A stretch of 38,857 bases of DNA, taken from NCBI GenBank assembly GCA_016875165.1, contig VGSF01000040.1, forward strand, positions 1-38,857. Reading direction: 5' to 3'. The notes below the pieces were generated by a model. The model had not been told where the DNA came from and ran no database searches. It saw nothing but the letters and a program-made list of their open reading frames with translations. This stretch comes from Deltaproteobacteria bacterium (lineage in GTDB: Bacteria > Desulfobacterota > SM23-61). This document shows, piece by piece, positions 24,779-32,558 of the stretch; positions within the stretch are counted from its first letter, which is position 1; each line of letters opens with the position of its first letter. The translations under genes were made by a program, and so were the position numbers.

Positions 24779-24873
24779 GCTCCCCGAAGCATAAAATTAT
24801 GTGGCGAGATTCTGGCCCAAAAAGAAAGAACAACAATGACTTCCCTCCCCCCTCGCCACATAATTTATTACGC

Positions 24874-24906
24874 AACATAACGCATCTTATGTTTTTAACA
24901 ACATAA
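24874..24906. promoter_or_regulatory. Right-end recombinase site cluster
   Basis: Three AACATAA/TTATGTT heptamers alternate with 6-bp spacers (cgcatc and tttaac): AACATAA 24874-24880, TTATGTT 24887-24893, AACATAA 24900-24906. Inverted 7-bp arms around a 6-bp spacer are the expected form of a tyrosine-recombinase crossover site. The gap beyond (24907-25146) holds a perfect palindrome GGGGCACCAA-T-TTGGTGCCCC (24944-24964) and nothing else I recognise. Confidence 0.65.
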
Positions 24907-25146
24907 TATTCGGGAAATCTGCATGCTACGTTCTGTGGGGGTTGGGGCACCAATTTGGTGCCCCTTCTACCCGGCGTCGGGGCCAACGGATATAGGGTTG
25001 AAATAGTGTGGCACCGCCGGGAAACCAGGCGGCAAACAGAGAAAACAAACTTCAACCTAAGTATCGGGAGAAACCGGCCTACTCGACTCAATTGACAATT
25101 GAAGATGTGACCCCTATTCCCCCCTATTCCCTTACCTCCCTCTTTG

Positions 25147-25174
25147 TTGACATTTTACTGCCGCGTGTTAATAT
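25147..25174 (+). promoter_or_regulatory. Promoter of the mntA-hepT operon
   Basis: TTGACA (25147-25152), 16-bp spacer, TAATAT (25169-25174). The ATG is at 25184, so the transcript would have almost no leader. Confidence 0.6.
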
Positions 25175-25183
25175 GGGGTTGAT

Positions 25184-25582
25184 ATGAAAAAAATACTTAA
25201 GGAAAAATTTAAAATTTTAGGGGTATCCATTGTGTACCTCTTCGGGTCAAGGGCCGTTAACAAAGAATCGCGCTTAAGCGATGTCGATATAGGTGCGGTG
25301 TTTAACTTTTCACCTCAAGGAAAAGATACGAGGGCTGTATATCAGAGCCTGTATGAAATGTTTTCGGAAGTGTATCCAGGTGTCAGGGTGGATATTGTTT
25401 TTTTGCAGGCGGCCCCCCTTGCCCTGCAATATTCGGCCATCAAAGACGGAAAGATCCTTTTTGAAGAAAACCCCCTCTTTAGAGCCGATTATGAAAATAG
25501 AGTCGTCAACCAGCATCTCGATTTTAAACCTCTATTAGATTATTTTGATGGGATGGCCGCAAAACGATATGCCCAAACCTAA
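25184..25582 (+). CDS. mntA: MntA-type nucleotidyltransferase antitoxin
   Basis: This 132-residue minimal nucleotidyltransferase has the GS-x10-DxD motif at residues 21-35 (GSRA...SDVDIG) and a third acidic residue in RVDIVFL. MntA antitoxins neutralise their HEPN partner by adding AMP to a tyrosine. The downstream gene overlaps it, the standard MntA-HepT arrangement. It lies next to the mobile patch, as is frequent for such modules. Confidence 0.88.
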   Translation: MKKILKEKFKILGVSIVYLFGSRAVNKESRLSDVDIGAVFNFSPQGKDTRAVYQSLYEMFSEVYPGVRVDIVFLQAAPLALQYSAIKDGKILFEENPLFRADYENRVVNQHLDFKPLLDYFDGMAAKRYAQT

Positions 25583-26036
25583 AATTCCCATAAACAAAGA
25601 AGTTTTGCGGACCCGGATTTCGTATATCGAGGATTCTCTACAAAGTCTTGGAAGATTTAAGGGAATTCAATATGAGGAATTTCATTCGAACCCTGATCAT
25701 TTTCGCATTGCCTTTTACGACCTTCACAGATCGCTGGAAGCAATCATGGACATAGGGTCTCACATCCTATCAAGAATTCCAGGGGCCAGACCATCTTCAT
25801 ACAAGGATATCCCGCGACTCCTTGAGAAACACAGGATTATTCCATCTGATTTTGCCAGTGGCCAGCTGGCCAAAATGGCCGGTTATAGGAATCGAATGGT
25901 TCATTTTTACGGCGAAATCCCGGAACGGGAAATCTACAACATCATTCAGGAAGAGCTCGAAGATCTTCATACTTTCTGTGCCTACATCGATGAAGTTTTA
26001 AGGAATCCTGCCCAATTTAATCTCCAGGCCGAGTAA
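25569..26036 (+). CDS. hepT: HepT-type HEPN toxin
   Basis: This is a 155-residue all-helical HEPN-domain protein (DUF86 type). It has the R-x4-H-x-Y motif RNRMVHFY at residues 107-114. Arg and His form the RNase centre, and the Tyr is the residue AMPylated by MntA in the studied systems. I chose ATG 25569, which overlaps mntA by 14 bp; starts at 25545/25548 are also possible. It would cleave RNA when free of MntA and is probably a stabilisation or phage-defence module. Confidence 0.88.
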   Translation: MPKPKIPINKEVLRTRISYIEDSLQSLGRFKGIQYEEFHSNPDHFRIAFYDLHRSLEAIMDIGSHILSRIPGARPSSYKDIPRLLEKHRIIPSDFASGQLAKMAGYRNRMVHFYGEIPEREIYNIIQEELEDLHTFCAYIDEVLRNPAQFNLQAE

Positions 26037-26128
26037 GTTTAGGCGTTTCCCTCTTTGCCATCTTCCTATCAGATTTTCATTTATGTCAATTGTTGACCTG
26101 ACCACCAACTTCCATCAGGGGAGATCTG

Positions 26129-26890
26129 TTAGTAATGATTTTTTACAGGGTTTCGTAGAGTCCCAATTCCTTCAATGGTTACTTCCACCACATCGCCAGG
26201 GTTCATCGGGCCAATTCCTCCGGGTGTTCCGGTGCTGATGATATCCCCAGGGAATAGGGTCATGCATTGGGAGAGGTAGTGGATTAAAAAAGGCACAGGG
26301 AAAACCAGCTCCCCAGTCCAGCCCTCCTGCACCATTTTTTTATTAAGAAAAGTACGCACGGTTAGATTGGCTGGATCGAGGCCGGTAGAAATACACGGCC
26401 CAAATGGAGCGAAGGTATCGAACCCTTTGGCCCGGGTGAGCTGACCTTGAACCCTGGTTAAGGTCCGCTCGGTAATATCGTTGAAGCATGTATATCCCAG
26501 AACATGGTTCAGAGCTTCTTCTATAGAGACGTCTTTGATCCGGTTTTTAATCACTACGCCTAACTCCCCTTCGTAATCTACCCGCTTGGCCACCCGGGGA
26601 TAGAGGATAGGGTCTTCCGGGCTGATGATAGTTGTTAATGGTTTGATGAAATGGCTGGGAAACTCGGGTATCTTGTCTCCCAGCTCTTCAATATGTGAAC
26701 GAAAATTAAGGCCGACACAGATGATTTTTGTAGGCTCGGCCGGGGGCAGAAGGCGGACTTCGGAAAATTTATGTTTCAGGGACGAGACTTCAAAATCGCC
26801 ATAGATGGACCCGGAGATTTCGCGAATAAGGTCATCTTCCCAAATTCCATAGCCAATACGATCTTCTCTTTGAAAGCGGACAAATTTCAT
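26129..26890 (-). CDS. Fumarylacetoacetate hydrolase (FAH) family protein
   Basis: This is a 253-residue protein from ATG 26890, preceded by GGAGGG. The FAH fold is shown by KIICVGLNFRSHIEE, the metal ligands in DYEGELGVVI and FNDITER, and the STGTPGGIGP active-site loop. Members hydrolyse or decarboxylate 2,4-diketo acids or act as oxaloacetate/acylpyruvate hydrolases. The short N-terminal domain suggests the FAHD1/HpcE-like group. It is divergent from the symporter gene. Its substrate may be an organic acid imported by that carrier, which is inferred from position only. Confidence 0.92.
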   Translation of the reverse strand: MKFVRFQREDRIGYGIWEDDLIREISGSIYGDFEVSSLKHKFSEVRLLPPAEPTKIICVGLNFRSHIEELGDKIPEFPSHFIKPLTTIISPEDPILYPRVAKRVDYEGELGVVIKNRIKDVSIEEALNHVLGYTCFNDITERTLTRVQGQLTRAKGFDTFAPFGPCISTGLDPANLTVRTFLNKKMVQEGWTGELVFPVPFLIHYLSQCMTLFPGDIISTGTPGGIGPMNPGDVVEVTIEGIGTLRNPVKNHY

Positions 26891-26992
26891 GTTTCCCTCC
26901 TCAAAGCGCAGAACCAAATTTTCCCTCATCATAAGCGAATCGCGCTTTTATTGAAATAGAAAAAACGTCGGTAGACGGAAAAAAATGTTGCT

Positions 26993-27124
26993 GATGGAGA
27001 TTGAAAAATGATAGAATCCCCATCGTTGAATGCCCCTTGGAGAAAGAAGGGCATACGGGCATAATCCCTGAAAATAGAGTTATGTATAGGCCAAGGCCAC
27101 CCAGACTCCGGGTGGCCTTTTTTT
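26993..27124 (+). promoter_or_regulatory. Structured leader upstream of the symporter (candidate riboswitch)
   Basis: The leader contains GATGG/CCATC (26993-26997 with 27020-27024), a perfect ATGCCC/GGGCAT hairpin (27030-27035 with 27049-27054), a GGG/CCC hairpin and then the terminator. This succession of hairpins ending in a terminator directly before a start codon is the layout of a transcription-controlling riboswitch or attenuator. I could not match it to a known class by eye. Confidence 0.45.
27095..27124 (+). terminator. Intrinsic terminator/attenuator 12 bp before the symporter start
   Basis: GGCCACCC and GGGTGGCC form a perfect 8-bp stem (27095-27117) followed by seven T's (27118-27124). 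The ribosome site GGAGGGG begins two bases later, so it cannot simply be the end of an upstream gene. The gene on the other side is divergent. Confidence 0.85.
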
Positions 27125-27136
27125 ATGGAGGGGACA

Positions 27137-28768
27137 ATGATAGAAAAAACAGCGGCGATCACTTCCTATTTTGTAATCATTCTCTTGATCGGGCTTTATA
27201 GCCGCAAATATTCCAAAAACACTCCGGAAGATTTTTTTCTCGGCGGGAGAAACCTGGGGCCTATTCTTCTATTTTTTACAATGGCGGCCACCAATTTTTC
27301 AGCCTTCACTGTCTTCGGGTTTTCCGGAGCGGGTTATCGATCGGGATATGCCTTTTACCCGATCATGGCCTTCGGAACGGGGTTCATGGCCATCACCTTC
27401 AGTTTTATCGGCAAGCGGGTTTATGAGCTGGGGAAAGAAAAAGGGTATATCACCCCCTCGGAATTGATCGGGAAACATTACCAGAGCCGGGTTTTGCAGC
27501 TATTGGTCTTTGCCGTGATGGTAATTTTTACGTTGCCTTATATTGCCATTCAACCGATTTCGGCAGGGTACACCCTGGAATCTCTTTTGGGCATCCCCTA
27601 TTTCCTGGGGGGAGCGCTGGTCATGGCCGTTATTGTATTTTACGTCTTCCTGGGAGGCTTTCGGGGAGTGGTTTGGACGGACGCGGTTCAAGGGGGGATG
27701 ATGATAATTTTAATGTCCGTTGCCCTCTTCCTATTAGCTGCGCCGCATGGCGGGGTCGCTCAGGCGAACCTTGCTGTTTTTGAAAAGTATCCGGAACTCT
27801 ATTCCCGGCCGGGAATGGGCAATGCCTTCCCCGTATCCATCTGGTTCAGTTACATGCTGCTGTGGCTGCTTTGTGATCCCGTGTTCCCTCAGCTCTTCCA
27901 GCGTTTTTTCTCCGCTAAAAATCACCGTTCCCTGGATCTGACCATGCTGGCCTATCCGGCCATTTGCGGGTTTTTGTTCCTCCTGCCCATTACCATAGGA
28001 GTAATCGGACGGCTCTCTTTTCCGGGTCTTTCAGGAAAAGAAGCTGACAAGATCCTCCCTCTTTTACTTTCCCAGCAGGCGGACAACTGGCTGGGAGCCT
28101 TGATCCTGACTGCCGGGTTGGCCGCTCTCATGTCCACGCTGGATTCGCAATTGCTTACTTTAAGTTCCATGTTTACCCGCGACGCCATTGCCAACCCCAA
28201 AAATGGAAAAAAGCAGGAATGGCTGGGGAAACTCTTTATCCTTGTCCTGGCAGGGGCAGGGCTTGTCATCGCCTACCGCCCGCCGAGCACCATTTTAATA
28301 ATTGCCACGGAGGCCTTCACTGGCCTGGCCGTCTTATTCCCCACCGTTCTTGGGGGGCTCTACTGGCGCAAGGCTTCGTCTCTGGGGGCCATCCTCTCGA
28401 TTCTGGTTGGTGAAGCCCTGGTGGTTGGCTACATGCTCAAGTTGCTTCCGACGTTTGGTTTCCTGCCCGTCGTTCCAGTCCTTTTTGTGACCGGCCTGGT
28501 TTTTTTTGTGGTCTCTTTTTCCCAGTCCAGTCGCCCGTTTAAAGAACAGATCTCCTCATGGAAAATTTCCAAGGATGAAAAGACCAGGAAAAATACTTTG
28601 ATCTCTTCTATCGTTTTCAGCGCTCTATTCTTTCTGGGAATTGATTTCTGGGCCTGGGGTTCCGCTTCTCCATTGATTGGAGGGTTTCCTTGGTGGGTCT
28701 GGTATTTTGTGGGACTTAACCTTCTGGTCATGGTTGCCATGGCCTGTTTCTTGACTGAAAAGAAATGA
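27137..28768 (+). CDS. Sodium:solute symporter (SSS family)
   Basis: This 543-residue protein has about 13-14 hydrophobic segments. The N-terminal region DFFLGGRNLGP and TMAATNFSAFTVFGFSGAGYRSGYAF match the sodium-binding core of the SSS (PutP/PanF/SLC5) family. A further family signature lies at LAALMSTLDSQLLTLSSMFTRD. It imports a small organic solute with Na+. ATG 27137 is chosen because GGAGGGG (27127-27133) precedes it; ATG 27125 lies upstream of that site. The 3' end overlaps the convergent acyl-CoA synthetase gene by 41 bp. Confidence 0.92.
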   Translation: MIEKTAAITSYFVIILLIGLYSRKYSKNTPEDFFLGGRNLGPILLFFTMAATNFSAFTVFGFSGAGYRSGYAFYPIMAFGTGFMAITFSFIGKRVYELGKEKGYITPSELIGKHYQSRVLQLLVFAVMVIFTLPYIAIQPISAGYTLESLLGIPYFLGGALVMAVIVFYVFLGGFRGVVWTDAVQGGMMIILMSVALFLLAAPHGGVAQANLAVFEKYPELYSRPGMGNAFPVSIWFSYMLLWLLCDPVFPQLFQRFFSAKNHRSLDLTMLAYPAICGFLFLLPITIGVIGRLSFPGLSGKEADKILPLLLSQQADNWLGALILTAGLAALMSTLDSQLLTLSSMFTRDAIANPKNGKKQEWLGKLFILVLAGAGLVIAYRPPSTILIIATEAFTGLAVLFPTVLGGLYWRKASSLGAILSILVGEALVVGYMLKLLPTFGFLPVVPVLFVTGLVFFVVSFSQSSRPFKEQISSWKISKDEKTRKNTLISSIVFSALFFLGIDFWAWGSASPLIGGFPWWVWYFVGLNLLVMVAMACFLTEKK

Positions 28769-30209
28769 AGTGGCCGAGGGCCCGGGAAGCCCGGTCGATA
28801 GTTTTGAATACCGGAAAGCCTGCCGCCTGATAGACATCCCTTTCCCGGCGCCATTCGGCTTCCAGATCGATCATGCCGGCCTCCGTAGTAATGTCCGGCA
28901 GGATGAGAATGATGGGCTTTTGGTATTTTGCCCGGACTTCCTCACAGGCCTTGAGCAGTTCCGGCTGGAAGCTGAATTGAGAGAGTAGGCGATCGTCCAT
29001 CCTCAGCCGGTGGCGAACCTGGAAGAGAATATAGAAGAGAATCTGAATGACGATCAAGGTGTCTATTCCTTCGTCTTCCCCGGCGGCTTCCATAACTTTT
29101 CGAAGCATTGAGGGAGGAATCATGGGATTGCCGAGGTCAACGGGATTTCTCAGGCTGTTGCCTACGGGAGGAAAAGAGGTTTTTAGTTTTTGCAGAATCG
29201 GCCAGGAAAAGGGAGGAACAGAAAGCCCAAGTCTTTCAAGAGAATCTGAAGCGGCTACGCTGATGGCTCCCCCGCCGCCCATTACGGCAACTCTCGGACC
29301 GGCGGTGTTCGGCAGATAGAGGAAGGCATAGATCGTATCGACTAACTCTTCTGCGCTTCCTACTTGGATCACCCCGGCCTGTTTCAAAGCCGAATTCCAT
29401 ACCTTTTCAGACCCGCTTAGGGACCCAGTATGGCTCATCACGGCCTGGCTTCCAGTGGCAGTTAAACCAGCTTTCCAGAGGATTACAGGTTTCTTCCTTC
29501 TGTTTTCTTTTAGAATCCGTAAAAAAATTGGCCCGTCCTCTACTCCCTCGATGTAGCCAGCAATGATCCTGGTCTTTTCGTCGGCGAAGAAATATTCCAG
29601 AAGGTCGCAGGCGGCAACATCGCAACCGTTGCCGTAACTGACCATTTTGCTAAAGCGCATGCTGAGCCCTTTGGCAATTTGGCCCAGGTCCGCACAGAGA
29701 CCGCCGCTCTGGGAGAAAAAACCTACCGGACCAGTCGCTCGGGAAAAGTTTTGTCCCGGAAGAATGGTCAGTCCGCTTTCAGGACAGTAAATTCCAAAGC
29801 AATTGGGGCCCAGAATACGGATGCCGCGGCGAGCGATGCGGGTGATATCTTCTTCCATCCTTCTTCCCTCGGGAGTTCCTGTTTCCCTAAATCCGGAGGT
29901 TAGGATTTCAGCCCCTTTTACTCCTTTGCGCAGGCATTCTTCCAGGGCGCCACTAACCAGGGGGGCGGGTATGGTCAGGATAGCCAAATCAACTTCTCCG
30001 GGGATTTCTTTTAGAGAAGGATAGACTTTCAACCCGTTTATCTCCCCCCCCTCAGGGTTGACCGGATAAATCTTTCCCTGGTAGCCGATCTCCATGATGG
30101 CGCTTAAAATAATATTCCCAAATTTGGCCAGTTCTGCCGAAGCGCCAATAACGGCCAGGGACTTTGGATAAAAAAGAGGCTCAAAGACCTCCAGGATGGA
30201 TTGGTTCAC
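28728..30209 (-). CDS. ADP-forming acyl-CoA synthetase, alpha-type subunit (CoA-binding/ligase)
   Basis: This 493-residue protein has an N-terminal CoA-binding Rossmann domain (PKSLAVIGASAELAKFGN, IYPVNPEGGEINGLKVYPSL), a succinyl-CoA-ligase-like flavodoxin domain (LGPNCFGIY, FFSQSGG) with the phosphorylated His in MSHTGSLSG (His260), and a third ligase-CoA domain. It corresponds to the alpha part of acetyl/acyl-CoA synthetase (ADP-forming; COG1042 type). These enzymes conserve energy from acyl-CoA as ATP. The ATP-grasp beta subunit is neither fused nor adjacent, so the partner must lie elsewhere. It is probably co-transcribed with the upstream GntR gene (17-bp gap). Confidence 0.88.
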   Translation of the reverse strand: MNQSILEVFEPLFYPKSLAVIGASAELAKFGNIILSAIMEIGYQGKIYPVNPEGGEINGLKVYPSLKEIPGEVDLAILTIPAPLVSGALEECLRKGVKGAEILTSGFRETGTPEGRRMEEDITRIARRGIRILGPNCFGIYCPESGLTILPGQNFSRATGPVGFFSQSGGLCADLGQIAKGLSMRFSKMVSYGNGCDVAACDLLEYFFADEKTRIIAGYIEGVEDGPIFLRILKENRRKKPVILWKAGLTATGSQAVMSHTGSLSGSEKVWNSALKQAGVIQVGSAEELVDTIYAFLYLPNTAGPRVAVMGGGGAISVAASDSLERLGLSVPPFSWPILQKLKTSFPPVGNSLRNPVDLGNPMIPPSMLRKVMEAAGEDEGIDTLIVIQILFYILFQVRHRLRMDDRLLSQFSFQPELLKACEEVRAKYQKPIILILPDITTEAGMIDLEAEWRRERDVYQAAGFPVFKTIDRASRALGHFISFQSRNRPWQP

Positions 30210-30226
30210 GGTTTTTCCTTTCTGGC

Positions 30227-30883
30227 CTAAGATGAAGCCTCCAGAGAAGAAATAATAATTCTTGCTGTGGTTTCAAGATCCTTCTGCAAACTCTCCACAA
30301 TCTTTTTCTTATTCCTCTCGACAAATCCTTCGAACATCTCCCAATGGCATTTCATTGGCAAAGAAAGTTCCTGCTTCCCTATGACATAGCTGTAAACATA
30401 AGGGCCAACGCGAGCGCATAATCTTTCAATTGTTTCAAAAAGGAGGGGCGAATCAGCATGGGAATAAATCGTAAAATGAAACTGAGTGTTTTTTCTCATA
30501 AATATTTTTGGTCTGTCCGTCGAGGCCTCCATGCTTTCTACCAAACGCTTCAGTTTGGGTATCTCAACCTCGGGCATCAAGTCACAGGATCTTTCCGCTG
30601 CCAAAGATTCAAGTATAATTCTGAGGCGAAGGGCCTCCTCCATTTCTTTGGCCGTCAAGGAGTTAACCCTAATTCTCTTATTGCTCTCAATCACAATTAT
30701 TTTTTCGGATTCAAGCTGCCACAGGGCTTCACGTACAGGCATAAGGCTCACGCCAAATCCTTTTGCCAGATCTCTGAGGCTGATGGACTCCCCCGGCAAA
30801 ATTTCCGCGGAGATGATTTTATCCCGAAGCTGATCGTAAACCTTCTGCCGCATCGTTTTTACGGAAATCTTTTCTAAGATCAT
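30227..30883 (-). CDS. GntR-family transcriptional regulator, FCD subfamily
   Basis: This 218-residue protein from ATG 30883 (GGGGAGAGG upstream) has an N-terminal winged helix (MRQKVYDQLRDKIISAEILPGESISLRDLAKGFGVSLMPVREALWQLESEKII) and a helical FCD effector domain (LRLRIILESLAAERSC, FHFTIYSHADSPLL). It is divergent from the alcohol dehydrogenase operon and leads into the acyl-CoA synthetase gene. It probably senses a pathway acid and controls both directions from the 290-bp AT-rich gap. Confidence 0.9.
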   Translation of the reverse strand: MILEKISVKTMRQKVYDQLRDKIISAEILPGESISLRDLAKGFGVSLMPVREALWQLESEKIIVIESNKRIRVNSLTAKEMEEALRLRIILESLAAERSCDLMPEVEIPKLKRLVESMEASTDRPKIFMRKNTQFHFTIYSHADSPLLFETIERLCARVGPYVYSYVIGKQELSLPMKCHWEMFEGFVERNKKKIVESLQKDLETTARIIISSLEASS

Positions 30884-30979
30884 ACCCTCTCCCCTATAAA
30901 TATATATGATCACATATTACAAATATCATTAATAAATTCATTTTAAATATTAAATAGTTATAGTTGATACATTTTTCTA

Positions 30980-31008
30980 TTGACAAAATATTAAAATTAT
31001 TTTATGTC
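30980..31008 (+). promoter_or_regulatory. Candidate promoter of the sugar-acid operon
   Basis: TTGACA (30980-30985), 17-bp spacer, TATGTC (31003-31008) lie within a strongly AT-rich region. The -10 is weak. Near 30903-30920 an imperfect ATATATGATCACATAT palindrome could be a GntR operator. The rest of the 30884-31173 gap shows no other feature. Confidence 0.35.
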
Positions 31009-31173
31009 ATTATACATTATTATTAGGAAGGCATCAAGAATACAAAAGATGTTTGTTTATTATAAGGCCCTCCCAAAAATTACACCCGGGCGAAAGGTTT
31101 TTTCAATAAAAATTCTTCCACCATATTTTTAAACTTTTGGTAGTGTTATAATTAATCAATAATGAGGAAAAAA

Positions 31174-32187
31174 ATGAAAGGCATCGTTTGTGAACAACCC
31201 GGGCAATTTCGCTTAAAGGAATTTGACTCTCCGCTTATAAAGTATGGAGAAGCTCTCGTTCGTATCCGGCGAGTGGGCATCTGTGGATCTGATCTGGGCG
31301 CATTTAAGGGAGACCATCCCCTGGTTACTTATCCGCGAATCCTGGGGCATGAACTCTCCGGAGAAATTGCTGAGATCGGTGGCTATTCCCCGGGATTCAG
31401 CGTTGGGGATCGCGCAGCCGTCCTTCCCTACATCGAATGCGGGAAATGTATCGCCTGCCGACAGGGAAAAACAAATTGTTGCACGCGCCTGGAAGTTTAT
31501 GGCGTTCACCGCGACGGAGGGATGCAGGAATACATGAGCGTTCCATCCGATCACCTGATCAAATCCGCAAAACTCAATTTTGACCAGATGGCCATGGCGG
31601 AATGCCTGGGGATCGGGGCGCATGCGGTCAGGCGTTCCCAAATTAAAGAAGGAGAATTGGCCCTGGTCATCGGGGCTGGGCCGATCGGCATTGGAGTCAT
31701 GCAGTTTGCCAAAGTAGCCAGCGCAAAAGTCATTGCTGTTGACCTCGTTCAGGAGCGCCTGCAATTTTGCCGGGAGAATAAGTGGGTGGATTATGCTATT
31801 CCTGCCCAGGGTGAATGGATAAAGGAGATCGAGTCCATCACCAAAGGAGATTATCCCCCGGCAGTATTCGATGCTTCCGGAAATGTCCGTTCCATGGAGA
31901 ATGCCTTCAACCTGGTTGGGCATGGCGGAATTCTGGTAATGGTGGGGCTGGTCAAAGGGAACATCAGCTTTGCAGATCCTAATTTCCATCGGCGGGAGCT
32001 CACGGTGATGAGCAGCCGCAACGCCACCCGGGAAGACCTTGAATACGTAAGCCGTTCTATGGAGGAAGGGAAAGTGGACGCTCTTCCGCTAATCACCCAT
32101 CGAGCGCCTCTTGACCAAATTATTGGCCGATTTGATTCCTGGCTTAAACCGGAGACCGGCGTGATCAAAGCCATCGTGGAACTTTAA
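31174..32187 (+). CDS. Zinc-dependent medium-chain alcohol/polyol dehydrogenase
   Basis: This 337-residue MDR-family protein has the catalytic zinc ligands Cys in GICGSDLG and His/Glu in GHELSGEI. The structural zinc loop is C-GKC-IAC-RQGKTNC. The nucleotide site is GAGPIGIG. The sequence resembles the sorbitol/threonine/L-idonate dehydrogenase group, so it likely oxidises a sugar alcohol or sugar acid with NAD(P)+. I chose ATG 31174 because TGAGGA lies just upstream; ATG 31162 is in frame four codons earlier. It heads an operon divergent from the GntR regulator. Confidence 0.9.
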   Translation: MKGIVCEQPGQFRLKEFDSPLIKYGEALVRIRRVGICGSDLGAFKGDHPLVTYPRILGHELSGEIAEIGGYSPGFSVGDRAAVLPYIECGKCIACRQGKTNCCTRLEVYGVHRDGGMQEYMSVPSDHLIKSAKLNFDQMAMAECLGIGAHAVRRSQIKEGELALVIGAGPIGIGVMQFAKVASAKVIAVDLVQERLQFCRENKWVDYAIPAQGEWIKEIESITKGDYPPAVFDASGNVRSMENAFNLVGHGGILVMVGLVKGNISFADPNFHRRELTVMSSRNATREDLEYVSRSMEEGKVDALPLITHRAPLDQIIGRFDSWLKPETGVIKAIVEL

Positions 32188-32293
32188 ATTAGGCACAGAG
32201 GGCGCAGCGCGGCATAGCCGCAACCAAAAAAAGTGTAGAGAGCGCCTAAAGTGAGCTAAAGTGCCTAAAGTTGGAAAAAGCAATTTCCTATAC

Positions 32294-32492
32294 AATTGAG
32301 CTTCTTGCAAAAGTCCGTAATTTACCCTTCGACAGGCTCAGGGTGAACGGGCTTAGGTTGAAATTATTTAGTTTTTCCGTTCGTGGTGAGCCCTTCGACT
32401 CACCGTTCGCCCTGAGGTTCTCGAAGGGTGAACGGTTCGCTCAGGACAAGCTTGTCGAACCACAAAAAAATACTTTTGCAAGAGGCTCAATT
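32294..32492. repeat. TIR hairpin element, TTGAGC-CTCTTGCAAAAGT termini with TTCGACAGGCTCAGG core
   Basis: This 199-bp unit has the ends AATTGAGCTTCTTGCAAAAGT and complement AATTGAGCCTCTTGCAAAAGT (20/21). The interior repeats CCCTTCGACAGGCTCAGGGTGAACG and inverted relatives (GAGCCCTTCGACTCACCGTTCGCCCTGAG), giving nested hairpins. It sits between the alcohol dehydrogenase and hydroxyacid dehydrogenase genes. The rest of that 370-bp gap (32188-32290) is GC-rich repeat-like sequence without genes. Confidence 0.8.
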
Positions 32493-32558
32493 AAATTACG
32501 ATAATGGCCTAAAATCATAGCAGAGCCTACGATATTGCCTCTGCAGAAAGGAGATGCG

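Larger units (their letters stand above)
22201..24906. mobile_element. Head-to-head double tyrosine-recombinase element
   Basis: This 2.7-kb unit has two outward-facing cassettes. Each consists of the C-terminal part of one tyrosine recombinase followed by a complete second recombinase, and they are joined at a central 32-bp palindrome (23533-23564). Both outer ends are loaded with TTATGT/ACATAA heptamers: TTATGTT-N6-AACATAA at 22201-22220 and 24887-24906, AACATAA-N6-TTATGTT at 24874-24893, plus single TTATGTG/CACATAA words at 22227, 22244, 24797 and 24857. The layout resembles two partial recombinase-in-trio (RIT) or Tn554-like modules fused head to head. Confidence 0.7.

Noticed and set aside
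32294..32492. CRISPR-like array because of repeated GGTGAACGG/TTCGACAGG words
   Set aside because: The repeats are inverted rather than direct and not evenly spaced, and no cas genes are near. It is a hairpin element.
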